Virus record (IMG/VR): IMGVR_UViG_3300037826_000130
Location: 1-26,095 of that record
Origin: a virus
Reading direction: 5' to 3' (one strand)
DNA: 26,095 bases
Positions 7,985 to 15,768 of the stretch are shown here, piece by piece. The notes beneath the pieces are model-generated. The model was not told the origin of the DNA and did no database searches. It saw nothing but the letters and a program-made list of their open reading frames with translations. The position numbers were made by a program, and so were the translations under genes. Positions within the stretch are counted from its first letter, which is position 1. Each line of letters begins with the position of its first letter.

Positions 7985-8446
7985 TTACTGGATCGGCACG
8001 CAATAGGCCGAGTAGTTAATGCCAGTGGCCACAGTACCAGAAACGGCCGTGTAAAGCCGTGCATACTGGTAATAGGTGCCATCGTGCTCGTTGTCGAAAT
8101 ACAACTTGTAGCGACCGGTTGAATCGTCGGCGTCGCAATCGGTGCGCTTCACCTCCTTGGCCGATAGGTTCAACTGCGCGGCCTCGACTATGTTGCCGGC
8201 CGTGCCGAAATCGCTATCACTCGACAGCTGCAAAACAATGTCATAGATCTCGTCGTCGCTGGCAATCTCCAGGGCAGAAACGTCGATAATCATCATCCCC
8301 CTGAAAAGGCCGGTCCCGAGATCCACGATCTGGTTCTCGCTGTCCACCTGAGCGGCGGCGCTTGATGCGACAAGCCCTGCGTCCTTGAACTCGAGATCAG
8401 CATCGAAGGTGCCCTGCGGCCGTGCTTTATCTCCCAAAACAGACAT
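7985..8446 (-). CDS. Capsid cement-like protein (Bbp16-like)
   Basis: This 153-residue protein starts at the ATG at 8446, with AAAGGAGAAAAAT directly before it. It opens MSVLGDKARPQGTFDADLEF, then a Gln/Asp-rich linker and strands such as FRGMMIIDVSALEIASDDE and YDIVLQLSSDSDFG, ending YARLYTAVSGTVATG. The spacing (D..Y.i.lQgS.d..F) and its place right after the major capsid gene match the Bbp16 cement protein of Bordetella phage BPP-1 and its relatives, which bind capsid surfaces and stabilise the shell. Family membership is from pattern memory. Confidence 0.65.
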   Translation of the reverse strand: MSVLGDKARPQGTFDADLEFKDAGLVASSAAAQVDSENQIVDLGTGLFRGMMIIDVSALEIASDDEIYDIVLQLSSDSDFGTAGNIVEAAQLNLSAKEVKRTDCDADDSTGRYKLYFDNEHDGTYYQYARLYTAVSGTVATGINYSAYCVPIQ

Positions 8447-8473
8447 TATTTTTCTCCTTTGCTGGTTACTTGG

Positions 8474-9400
8474 TTACGCGGTTACTGCGGCGTTGGAAAT
8501 ACCGCGCAGGCGGGCAGCGGCACGACCGTGAAAACACGCAATGCCGGAGAACCACTCGACCCGGGTCCGCATGGCCGGCTTGGTTTGCAGTTCGCCAAGA
8601 TCCCGCGCATCGAGGACGCCGTTCTGAATACCCTGGAGCATCCCCTCACTGAAACTCACGCAGTAGATGCTGGTGGCCGATGCCGTGGACCCGCCGGACC
8701 CGACTTCATCAAAGGCCAGAATGGAGTCTCCGTTGTTGTCGTAGTCGGCGATAAGGATGGGCAGGTCGTTGTACTGCGCGATCTGGCGGCCGAAGGCATC
8801 CTGGGTGTAGGTGATGTACCCGCCAACGGTATAGAGCCGGGAGGCGGCCGTAAGAAGGCGCCTCATTCCCTTGCTCATGATCAGGTGCGTGGGGTTCTCC
8901 ACAGAGTCAATGAGCTCGTCAAGTTTCTTAAGGGAAAGGGCGTCCCCGCCATCGGTGGACCCGGCATTGACCAGCTGGTTATTGGTGAGCCGGGTCTGCA
9001 GGCCATCAAATCCGCGAGGGTCACTATCGGCATCGCCCTTAATGAACTGTTTGGTCCAGGCAAGTGCGAGGGCCTTTACCTTCATGTTCTCCTGCACGGA
9101 TCGCTGATCCATGCCCATGGTGGAAAGTATGAACGTGTCAACGTCCAGATCCCCGCCGGCAATCACCAGGGGCTCGGTCATGGGGTTCAGAACACCGGTG
9201 GACTCGGTATAAGCCTCGTTCACGCCACGGAAGCCGATGCCGGGCAGCGTATCTTCCCGGTTGTAGCGAAGGGCGTTCCCAGGAATGGTTTGAAAAGGAA
9301 GGTTCATGAGGATGTCGGAGTTTCGTGCGTACATCTCGATCACTGCCGACTGAACCGGGTTGTTGCTCTGTTTTGCGGCTTCTACAAGGGTAAGAGCCAT
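8474..9400 (-). CDS. Major capsid protein
   Basis: This 308-residue protein starts at the ATG at 9400, preceded by AAGGAGTAAAGCAA. It belongs to the HK97-fold type that starts ALTLVEAAKQSNNPVQSAVI and targets the middle of the shell: an N-terminal helix, then NLPFQTIPGNALRYNRED, the GGDLDVDTFI segment, the P-domain-like helix RSVQENMKVKALALAWTKQF, and the A-domain-like end with ARDLGELQTKPAMRTRVEW. Residues near 165-215 (THLIMSKGMRRLLTAASRL, then ITYTQDAFGRQIAQYNDLPI) are the typical 'surface-loop then conserved platform' region. It follows the scaffold gene and precedes the cement-like gene. It is short and has no N-terminal delta domain, consistent with a separate scaffold protein. Confidence 0.9.
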   Translation of the reverse strand: MALTLVEAAKQSNNPVQSAVIEMYARNSDILMNLPFQTIPGNALRYNREDTLPGIGFRGVNEAYTESTGVLNPMTEPLVIAGGDLDVDTFILSTMGMDQRSVQENMKVKALALAWTKQFIKGDADSDPRGFDGLQTRLTNNQLVNAGSTDGGDALSLKKLDELIDSVENPTHLIMSKGMRRLLTAASRLYTVGGYITYTQDAFGRQIAQYNDLPILIADYDNNGDSILAFDEVGSGGSTASATSIYCVSFSEGMLQGIQNGVLDARDLGELQTKPAMRTRVEWFSGIACFHGRAAARLRGISNAAVTA

Positions 9401-9412
9401 TTGCTTTACTCC

Positions 9413-10162
9413 TTACTTGATTTTACCCGACCGGGCCGCATTCAACCGCTCGGTAGGGGAAAGTTTGTGCCAATCGCCGCTTACAGGAGCCCCACCCCCG
9501 CCAGAAGGGGAGCCGGACCCGCCAGGAGCGGCCTTCAGGATTTTTTCTTTCATCGGGTACTTGTCGATGATTTCGGAAAGCGCCTCATCGAAACCGGCCA
9601 ACTGACCCGGACTCTCCTTGGAGTAAATCTTGTCGTCTCCGAGGTATCCGATGACCTGGCCATCTTCGATTTTGAAGTTCTTGCCGAAATACGCCTCTGC
9701 AATATCCGGAGTGAGAACGGTTTTTTCGAGGGCCTGCGACTTGGCAAATTGGCTGGAAACCATGAGATTGTAGATGATGTCGTCTTTCTGCTTAACGCTC
9801 TCGCTTGCCTCGTCGAGCTTTTTCTGGTAGCTGTCGGCGATCGATTTCTTGAGGTTCTCAACCTCGCCGGCATCGACCAGCTTTTTGTCATCCAGGTTCT
9901 TCACCGTCTCGAGTGCCTTGTTCGCCTCCTTGAAATACTTCTCGGGATCCTCGATTCCCTCAAGGTGTTTCAGTTGCGTTTCGGCATCGCGGAGTTTGTG
10001 CTTCCGCTCGGTGGCCTCCCTTGTGGCCTTTGACAAATTCGACAGCGTGCTATCCAGGGCGTCATCGCCGAAGGGATACTCCTTGCCGTCGGCATCCACC
10101 CGAATGGGATTGTTGCTGTCGTCCATGGCCAGTGTTCCGTCCTCATTCCGTTTGAAAGGCAT
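9413..10162 (-). CDS. Scaffold protein
   Basis: I chose the ATG at 10162, which has AAAGGAGACAAG in front, over an upstream in-frame codon; the product is 249 residues. Residues 1-35 form a short beta-like head (MPFKRNEDGTLAMDDSNNPI), followed by a long coiled coil from about 40 to 130 with heptads rich in Lys, Glu and Leu (ATREATERKHKLRDAETQLK). A Gly/Pro/Ser linker (GGSGSPSGGGGAPVSG) leads to a basic C-terminus (SPTERLNAARSGKIK), the usual capsid-binding tail of internal scaffolds. It lies 12 nt upstream of the major capsid gene. No protease gene is seen beside it. It is the first gene after the terminator at about 10250, so it begins the structural transcript. Confidence 0.8.
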   Translation of the reverse strand: MPFKRNEDGTLAMDDSNNPIRVDADGKEYPFGDDALDSTLSNLSKATREATERKHKLRDAETQLKHLEGIEDPEKYFKEANKALETVKNLDDKKLVDAGEVENLKKSIADSYQKKLDEASESVKQKDDIIYNLMVSSQFAKSQALEKTVLTPDIAEAYFGKNFKIEDGQVIGYLGDDKIYSKESPGQLAGFDEALSEIIDKYPMKEKILKAAPGGSGSPSGGGGAPVSGDWHKLSPTERLNAARSGKIK

Positions 10163-10245
10163 CTTGTCTCCTTTGGGCTGCTGCCCGTGCTGTGCGCATG
10201 CTGCGCGTGACTGGTTTGAAAGCGCGGTATTTGGGGTGCGGAAAC

Positions 10246-10280
10246 AAAAAAGCCGCAACCCGAAAGATTCGAGTTACGGC
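10246..10280 (-). terminator. Intrinsic terminator before the structural operon
   Basis: On the minus strand, 10280-10252 folds as a hairpin of 13 pairs (GCCG, AAC and CGAA blocks joined by two T-G pairs) with a 3-nt TCT loop, followed at once by six T (10251-10246). This is a complete Rho-independent terminator for transcripts coming from the terminase, portal and MuF genes. It has no T-run in the opposite direction. It lies 84 nt before the scaffold start, so the structural genes must have another promoter or rely on read-through or antitermination. Confidence 0.85.
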
Positions 10281-10303
10281 CATTGTAGGATGAGGCTCTT
10301 TAA

Positions 10304-10350
10304 ACTGTTTTTGCTATATTGGCTTTTTGTGCAATTTTGGCTTTTTTGGC
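10304..10350. other. A-tract-rich, probably curved DNA
   Basis: Four runs of 4 to 6 T on the plus strand start at 10308, 10324, 10335 and 10342, with TTGGCTTTTT-like units repeated between them. The last three are spaced near one helical turn, which tends to bend DNA. The segment lies between the HTH gene stop and the terminator and is far more AT-rich than the flanks. It may be a promoter UP-like or protein-binding region. No clear -35/-10 pair could be fixed. Confidence 0.4.
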
Positions 10351-10357
10351 TATATCG

Positions 10358-10561
10358 TCAGATCATAGACCTTTCCTCGTAGCGTCTAACGCTTTCACTC
10401 TCCACCTGGTAGTATCGCCGCGCACCAGTGCCGATGTCCCGGACCAAATCGAACCGACCTGATTCAATCCAGTTCCTCACCGTCTGGACAGACACTCCGA
10501 GTCGTGTCGCGACCGTTGTTGTCGAAAGCCACCGTCTTCTCTGACGAAACTCACTGCACAT
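10358..10561 (-). CDS. Small MerR/excisionase-like HTH protein
   Basis: This 67-residue protein starts at the ATG at 10561; AGGAGG lies 11 nt upstream, a rather long spacing. Residues 11-35 (WLSTTTVATRLGVSVQTVRNW) are a classic winged helix-turn-helix of the DNA-binding excisionase/MerR type, followed by the wing IESGRFDLVRDIGTGARRYYQ and a terminal helix RRYEER. Such proteins bind DNA as small regulators or recombination directionality factors. Its place between the zinc-finger gene and the terminator suggests it may act on the transition to the structural genes, but that is inference. No integrase is visible in the window. Confidence 0.75.
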   Translation of the reverse strand: MCSEFRQRRRWLSTTTVATRLGVSVQTVRNWIESGRFDLVRDIGTGARRYYQVESESVRRYEERSMI

Positions 10562-10564
10562 AGG

Positions 10565-10855
10565 CTAAAAGCCCTCCTGATATTCCCCGCACATCGGACA
10601 GTAAATTCCATCCGGATTGATCCGAAAAAGAGTGTTCCCGCACCCGCAAAACCAATCGGCTACACCGCGGTCAACGGGATATTTATAAACGAGCTTCTCG
10701 CACCCGCACCTCTCGCATTCATAGAACTGTATCTTGCCAACAGGGGCGACCAACGCGCACTCGTACCCGCAGGCAAGGCATATCCCATATCCGGACAACC
10801 ATTGTTCTTTACCCGCCTCTTCTTTGTGATCCTTGAGCCTGATAATTTCGGCCAA
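10565..10855 (-). CDS. Zinc-ribbon protein with three Cys clusters
   Basis: This 96-residue protein starts at a TTG at 10855 that overlaps the stop of the preceding gene (TAATTG), with GGAGGGGGAG in front. It has Cys pairs CLAC (26-29), CERCGC (48-53), CGC (70-72) and CPMC (86-89), which can form two zinc ribbons (GICLACGYEC, ECERCGCEKLV and FCGCGNTLFRINPDGIYCPMCGEY). Proteins like this are common in phage head modules and may bind nucleic acid or another protein. I do not recognise the family. Confidence 0.7.
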   Translation of the reverse strand: MAEIIRLKDHKEEAGKEQWLSGYGICLACGYECALVAPVGKIQFYECERCGCEKLVYKYPVDRGVADWFCGCGNTLFRINPDGIYCPMCGEYQEGF

Positions 10856-11032
10856 TTACTCCCCCTCCGGCCCGGCCGGCTCAAACTGGATCCCGTTGTC
10901 CCCGGGATACGGCTTCCGATGATCATGCTTGCCGAATAAAATGTCATCCGGGATGCCCTCCGGAAAGGCTTCACACGTGTAATCATCCCGGTAATGCTTG
11001 CATTCAAAACAAATCGGCTCATACAGTGTCAT
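10856..11032 (-). CDS. Short phage protein with ICFECKHY motif
   Basis: This 58-residue protein starts at the ATG at 11032, overlapping the MuF gene stop as ATGA, and ends at TAA (10856-10858). It has a CxxC pair (ICFECKHY) and one further Cys ([13 protein letters not shown]), then [17 protein letters not shown]. The pattern of Cys, AFPxGIP and HxxPYPGDxGIxFEP recurs in small proteins next to the MuF/portal genes of many tailed phages; I know of no established function. The overlaps on both sides place it firmly in the operon. Confidence 0.8.
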   Translation of the reverse strand: MTLYEPICFECKHYRDDYTCEAFPEGIPDDILFGKHDHRKPYPGDNGIQFEPAGPEGE

Positions 11033-12792
11033 TTGAGCTTAACCTCCGAGAAAGTGTTAAATAATTCAATGTATTCAATTTTTAATGCTTCGCCGCGCTC
11101 GTTCTTGACAAAGATTTCTGCCAAAGACTCGTTGATGTCTGTTGCAGCATACCTGCTCAGTCCCTCTCGATCTTTTACCGGCGGGTAATCGATATCGAAG
11201 GAACGGCTCTGTTTCTTGGCAAGGACAACGCCCTGCACCGTAAGATTGTGGCCGTATTCGTGAGAGACAATGTCTTTCATATCCTTGGCGGCCCACCAAC
11301 CCTTCTTCTTCACCTCGGCTATTTTCTCGTTGATTTCCTCGAGGCCGGAAAACCTGTCGAAGTAGCCCTGGTTAATGAACAATTGGCGCTCAGTCACCTG
11401 ATTTCCCTTCAGCATAGCTACATTCATCGCAGGCGTTCCACGCCAATTGCCGGACTTCCGGTTCCCCACAGTCACTTTATCGTATTTGACCCCATATTTC
11501 TTCACGAGGGTGTCGAGCTGCTCATTGATGTCATTGGCAAGGTCGACACTCGCAAGCTTTCTGTAATCAACCTTGCCGGCAATCCCTCTCTTGATCGCCC
11601 ATTCCTGGGCCTCGGCAATCGTCTTGGCGGGGACGAATGCTGGAGTTGGAGTGCCGCCGCCAATCGGCCCCAGCCCCTTCTTTTTGGCCAGCTGCGCAAG
11701 AGTCAACTGGTTGCCCCGGGCATCCGCCAGGTCCTGCAACTGGATCCGGCCGTCCTTCCAGAGCTTGTATCTCCAGGGGCCCAAGGTCTGCTGCTGCAGT
11801 TGCTGCGGCAGCTGACGGAAAAACACGTCCATGCCGCCGTCGATCCTGCCGGCATCGAGAAGGGGCTGGCCACCGGTGCCCGTCTTTCCCCTCCGGATCT
11901 CACCGGTGAGCGGATCCACCTTGCCCCTGACCGTGTAAGGGCGTGTGGCGTCTTCGAGGTCATCGAGCGGGATCCCGAGCTCTCGATAAGACTTTGTTAT
12001 CCACCTCTTGATGCAGCGGCAGTTTGGATGAAGGGGAATCGTGGGCCCTCCGTTGACCGGGTACACTTCATCCCTGGCATCCAGAGCGAGACACCGCAGG
12101 CACGTGCCATGGCCATTTGAAAAATCGCCATTTTCCAGAACTGCAGACCACTTCCAACCCTTCATCAGGTCTTCGTTTTCTGCCGCCACCCGATCCTGCG
12201 CTTTCACGTTCGCGCTTTGCACCCAGGACCGGACCAAGGTATCCGCATTGTCCGCGGCCTCTCCCATAAGACCCCGGATCCGTCTCGAAAGCTTCCGGTA
12301 CGACTCCCCGCGGAACAAGCCGGCGCCCAGCTCCTGCTTCAGCTTATCCTGCAGCGGATAATCAAACGTTCGGCTCACCCAGTCTTCGAGATGCATTCCT
12401 CCCACTGGTTCTGCCAGGAAAGCAGCAATCTGCTCGGCCCCGAGCTGCACCATCGAAACGTTCGCCGCCCTTCCCCCTACGCTCATTATCGAGCTGTGAG
12501 CGGCTACCGACTGCTCGTAAGCGATCGAGGCGATCTCGTTGACGTCTTCTCCGAGCTGTGATTTAATCCCTGCAGTGAGCTGGTCGAGCTCGGTCAGAAG
12601 CTGGAAGTTGCGCTCATCGGTCCACGTCAGTTCACCATAGATCTGATCCAGGGCCCCAAGGATCTCGTTTCTGGCCTGATCTACCGATTTCAGCACCTCG
12701 TTTAACGCTTGATCCTCGAACTGGTCCAGCTTATAACGCCAGCGGATGTTCCGGATTGTCATGTACAAATCAATTCGATCGCGAGGCTTCAT
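11029..12792 (-). CDS. MuF-type head protein fused to a C-terminal zincin domain
   Basis: This 587-residue protein starts at the ATG at 12792 and is preceded in frame by a stop. Residues 160-275 carry the MuF/SPP1 gp7 signature: C231 and C234 ([10 protein letters not shown]), then [14 protein letters not shown] with H255, C258 and C260. This domain binds the portal and enters the head. A linker around 320-375 includes [16 protein letters not shown]. The last 180 residues look like a metallopeptidase: [12 protein letters not shown] gives H511, E512 and H515, and a helix with NESLAEIF (E555 or E559) could supply the third zinc ligand. MuF proteins with variable C-terminal toxin domains are a known group; the head is ejected with the DNA, so this domain may act in the newly infected cell or in assembly. 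The zincin reading is strong for the motif, inferred for function. Confidence 0.85.
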   Translation of the reverse strand: MKPRDRIDLYMTIRNIRWRYKLDQFEDQALNEVLKSVDQARNEILGALDQIYGELTWTDERNFQLLTELDQLTAGIKSQLGEDVNEIASIAYEQSVAAHSSIMSVGGRAANVSMVQLGAEQIAAFLAEPVGGMHLEDWVSRTFDYPLQDKLKQELGAGLFRGESYRKLSRRIRGLMGEAADNADTLVRSWVQSANVKAQDRVAAENEDLMKGWKWSAVLENGDFSNGHGTCLRCLALDARDEVYPVNGGPTIPLHPNCRCIKRWITKSYRELGIPLDDLEDATRPYTVRGKVDPLTGEIRRGKTGTGGQPLLDAGRIDGGMDVFFRQLPQQLQQQTLGPWRYKLWKDGRIQLQDLADARGNQLTLAQLAKKKGLGPIGGGTPTPAFVPAKTIAEAQEWAIKRGIAGKVDYRKLASVDLANDINEQLDTLVKKYGVKYDKVTVGNRKSGNWRGTPAMNVAMLKGNQVTERQLFINQGYFDRFSGLEEINEKIAEVKKKGWWAAKDMKDIVSHEYGHNLTVQGVVLAKKQSRSFDIDYPPVKDREGLSRYAATDINESLAEIFVKNERGEALKIEYIELFNTFSEVKLK

Positions 12793-12987
12793 ATGTCAGG
12801 TCCAAAAATCAAGATCCGCATTACTCCTGAATATCGCCGTTACCTGTGGGAATGGGGAATTCGGACTGGCCAGCTCGCCGGCGCCTTCCAGGACCTTCGG
12901 GAGCACGAGTTGAAAAAAGCCAGAGACCGCGGCATTCCTACTCCTCCGCCCCTAACTGACTCCGCAGACGATCAAAGGCAGGATTAG
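12793..12987 (+). CDS. Possible plus-strand small gene between MuF and portal
   Basis: In the 145-bp gap between the portal stop (12938) and the MuF start (12792), no minus-strand frame looks coding, but the plus strand has a 64-residue frame starting at ATG 12793 with GAGG six bases upstream. It reads as a plausible protein (KIKIRITPEYRRYLWEWG, then GQLAGAFQDLREHELKKARD), helical and basic, and its codon use resembles the neighbours. Its end overlaps the 3' end of the portal gene on the opposite strand. It would be the only plus-strand gene found here. It could also be a chance frame. Confidence 0.45.
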   Translation: MSGPKIKIRITPEYRRYLWEWGIRTGQLAGAFQDLREHELKKARDRGIPTPPPLTDSADDQRQD

Positions 12988-14347
12988 CCCTGCCCTCGGC
13001 CGCTATTCTCGCTGCCTCTTCCACCGGATCAAAGTCCGGCCGCAGGATTCCGTTGTCTTTCAGAATCTGCCAGAGCGTCTCCCTGGACAGATCCCGGCTT
13101 TGCCGCAACGCAATGAACGAGCGGGCCAAATCCCCCGAAATCTTCTCCGTGTCAAACTCATCGTTGTACTGGACTTCAATATCCACATTCTGCAAACCAA
13201 GCCATTTGGCGGCCAACTCCCAGCACCGCGTTTCCCCATCGGCCATGTTCTGAGAAAACCGAGACAGTTGACTGTCCAGCTGCTTCCGGTCTTCCCGCTT
13301 TGAATCGGCGCTTTCCACCTGTTTGGAGTCCGGACGCACCATTCGAAGGGCAATTTCCTTGATGCTCCGCTCATCATCGGAAATGTTCTGCCGGAGGGCT
13401 TCAAACACGCGGCCGGTCGGGGCGGCGTACTCCACGCGAGCATCTGTGTTCTCGGATCGTAGGCCGTTGCTGCTGGACCTGGTAAACGCCTCCAACTCAT
13501 CTTCCTGGAAGCCGAAGAAGCAAGCAATTTCAACCGCAGCATCGAAAAGGGCCTTGTCAAGTTCCGAGTCGCGCATATAGACCCGCTTACAAAGAGAAAG
13601 TACGTCATCCAGGCAGGACACGCCCACCATTCGAGAAGATCCTCTTTCGAAGATGAACGCCGCCAGCGGGATTTCGCCAAGCGGGTTCACCCCCTCATCT
13701 TTCAGTACGGCAACTCTCTCCTGTCCTTCGCCCTCGTCCACCCACACTTGCCATGAATCCGGCCGCCATACCTTGTATCGCTCCTCGGTGGCGTGTTCAT
13801 GAAAGGGTTCTGTCGGCATTTGCACGGACTCATAAATTACGATGTAGGAAAGGCGCCCTTTTTCATCGAAGCCCCAGTCAACCAGGTTGAGCGCCGGCAC
13901 ATCGACGAAGTATGGCCTGACGCCTTGCTCCCTCTGCTCTGCAAGGGTTTGGGCTGCGCTTTTCGGCGAGTCCACCAGAACAAAATGAATGCCGCTGGCT
14001 GCAGCCCTATCGGTGACATGCTTGAAATACTGGTTCGCACTGGTCCGGTTCCTGTCAACATCTTCAAGAAGTTCCGAGAGCGCATCCGGGAAGCTGTTCC
14101 CCCTATCAGGTTCCTTTTCCCACACGGAAGACGAAAACACGGTAACAATCGGAGCGGCATGATTTCGGTACGTCGCCCGTTGCTTACGGATCTTGTGTTG
14201 CTTCTCGGTTTCGTAAGGATGCCGCGGGAGGTATGATTCGTCATCCTCCACGCTCTTGCCGCCCTGATAAAAATCGTTCCACTCTGCATACCTTATGGCC
14301 TGTGCTTTGTAATCCGGGTGTCTTGTCTCAAGATTCGTCTCTGTCAT
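12938..14347 (-). CDS. Portal protein
   Basis: This 469-residue protein starts at the ATG at 14347, with GAAGGAGAGAAGCCA upstream. It has the DUF4055-type portal features: an N-terminal acidic/aromatic region (YAEWNDFYQGGKSVEDDESY), the conserved YLPRHPYETEKQHKIRK, the VFSSSVWEKEP segment, then DRNRTSANQYFKHVTDRAAA. The C-terminal part has the crown-like helices (DKALFDAAVEIACFFGFQED) and the wing-stem turn with LDSQLSRFSQNMADGETRCW. Portals form a dodecameric ring at one capsid vertex through which DNA enters and leaves. It follows the terminase genes directly and precedes the MuF gene, the usual order. Confidence 0.9.
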   Translation of the reverse strand: MTETNLETRHPDYKAQAIRYAEWNDFYQGGKSVEDDESYLPRHPYETEKQHKIRKQRATYRNHAAPIVTVFSSSVWEKEPDRGNSFPDALSELLEDVDRNRTSANQYFKHVTDRAAASGIHFVLVDSPKSAAQTLAEQREQGVRPYFVDVPALNLVDWGFDEKGRLSYIVIYESVQMPTEPFHEHATEERYKVWRPDSWQVWVDEGEGQERVAVLKDEGVNPLGEIPLAAFIFERGSSRMVGVSCLDDVLSLCKRVYMRDSELDKALFDAAVEIACFFGFQEDELEAFTRSSSNGLRSENTDARVEYAAPTGRVFEALRQNISDDERSIKEIALRMVRPDSKQVESADSKREDRKQLDSQLSRFSQNMADGETRCWELAAKWLGLQNVDIEVQYNDEFDTEKISGDLARSFIALRQSRDLSRETLWQILKDNGILRPDFDPVEEAARIAAEGRANPAFDRLRSQLGAEE

Positions 14348-14361
14348 TGGCTTCTCTCCTT

Positions 14362-15768
14362 CTATCCCATCGGTGCGAAAGGTTTGACGGATGTTTTCAC
14401 CTGCATGCAGCGGTAACGGGCCTCGTCATAAACGTGATCCTCAGCATCGGTATCAACGTCATCCGGCTTCTTTGCATCCCTCGGCAGAACAGGAACGGTC
14501 CGGATGAAATGAGTACAAGTGTCGAAGACAAAAAGCCCCGGCTCTTCCATTGGCCTCTTGAGGCCGGCTTTCAGCATCTTCCGAAGGGCCTCGAGGCCAT
14601 TCACCCGGCTGCCGGGTGATTTGTCAGCCTTGGTCCACTTGACGCCCCTCTTTTTCATGTCATCGGCAATGCACACCCCGTTTTCCGCATCGAATATCGA
14701 GCTGTCGGCCGGGCCCGGCTTGACGTTCTTAAAGCCGTTTCGCTTCTCGATCTTTTTAATCTCTTCAGCGATCTCCACCGCCAGCTTTTTGCAGCCCTGG
14801 TTAGGCTCTCCGTTCCAGCCGTAATACTCGTGAATTCTGAAAAGTGTTCCCTTTGGTGGTGACCATGTAGAGCCGTCGGCCAGCGTAACCTCCTCCCCGG
14901 AGGCCTCCGCCCACCAGCCGACGCTGAAAGGCTTGCTCGATCCCCAATCAAACGAGCGGTCAATCCGCCAGTTCTCCGGTATGGCAAAGGGTTTGATCAC
15001 ATGGACGTTCCGATCCCAGACATCATCCACAGCACCGCCGGCCACTATGTCCCAGTCACCATGGAGCCATGCTCTTCGTTTGTTTGGATCTGAGATGTTC
15101 TCAATCGTTTTTATGTATTCAGGATCATTTTCGATTAGGTATTTGTTTTCATAGATATTTCCATGGACTCGCACCCTTGGCTTACCTTTCTCACGAACAA
15201 CTGTCCCAGGTGGACCAATATCGACAAACCTGCTCTTGACCCAGTTATGACCAGCCCCATAAGGATTTGCAGTTGCCCTCAACTTTCTCGGCATGCTCGG
15301 ATGAGAGGATCTGCAGCATGTTTGGATATCAAGGTAAAAACCTGGATCTGGCCAATTTGTAAGCTCTTCAAAGCCAATCCAAGGGTATTCATGGCCATGG
15401 TAGTCCCAATAATCATCTTGCTTTTTTGCTGCTCTGAACAACAACTCTTCGCCCCAAGGAAAAATCCATTTGTAATCTGCCTTTGATTCCAGAAAGCGAG
15501 CCTTTCGAAAGATTTGTTTGAACCATTTTTTTGACTTTTTAACTACGTCTGCGAGCTCTTTGTATTCCTCCCGAAAAAGCACTCCTTGCCAAGCAGGGCC
15601 AAACCCTTGCCCTACGTGTTGAGCAAAATCCATAAGAAGAGCGTCTGTCTTCCCCGGACCTCGGGTCCCCTCATAGAGAACCTCGAAGTAAGGGCAAGAC
15701 AGAAAAAGCTCTTGGCTTCCTGGCTGAGGAGCCCAGACTACATTCTCAATCTTTGTCGCCGCTTCCAC
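14362..15768 (-). CDS. terL: Terminase large subunit
   Basis: This 468-residue protein starts at the ATG at 15768 and overlaps the small subunit gene by 23 nt. Its ATPase domain has Walker A GTRGPGKT (34-41), a Walker B segment PWIGFEE (129-135) with the DE-type catalytic pair, and a coupling-type motif near RATANPYGAGHNW. The C-terminal nuclease domain shows the RNase H-like acidic residues in IDRSFDWGSSKPF and in GPADSSIFD, followed by a late acidic cluster (DDVDTDAEDHVYDEARYR). The enzyme cuts concatemeric DNA and pumps it into the prohead. Length is near the family norm. All motifs are seen directly. Confidence 0.95.
   Translation of the reverse strand: MEAATKIENVVWAPQPGSQELFLSCPYFEVLYEGTRGPGKTDALLMDFAQHVGQGFGPAWQGVLFREEYKELADVVKKSKKWFKQIFRKARFLESKADYKWIFPWGEELLFRAAKKQDDYWDYHGHEYPWIGFEELTNWPDPGFYLDIQTCCRSSHPSMPRKLRATANPYGAGHNWVKSRFVDIGPPGTVVREKGKPRVRVHGNIYENKYLIENDPEYIKTIENISDPNKRRAWLHGDWDIVAGGAVDDVWDRNVHVIKPFAIPENWRIDRSFDWGSSKPFSVGWWAEASGEEVTLADGSTWSPPKGTLFRIHEYYGWNGEPNQGCKKLAVEIAEEIKKIEKRNGFKNVKPGPADSSIFDAENGVCIADDMKKRGVKWTKADKSPGSRVNGLEALRKMLKAGLKRPMEEPGLFVFDTCTHFIRTVPVLPRDAKKPDDVDTDAEDHVYDEARYRCMQVKTSVKPFAPMG

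Noticed and set aside
8464-8485. Three GGTTAC units at an 8-bp period
   Set aside because: They fall across the end of the capsid gene and a short spacer, with no supporting structure; probably chance.
7511-9400. Diversity-generating retroelement, considered because the cement gene resembles that of BPP-1
   Set aside because: No reverse transcriptase, template repeat or variable repeat with adenine-linked differences was seen.
8459-10033. A long plus-strand open frame of over 500 codons
   Set aside because: It is fully antisense to the major capsid and scaffold genes, whose motifs, ribosome sites and spacing are clear. The plus-strand translation has no recognisable domain and arises from high-GC codon bias.
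11248-12120. Plus-strand open frame of 290 codons
   Set aside because: It is opposite the MuF-zincin gene, which has explicit motifs; no independent coding evidence.
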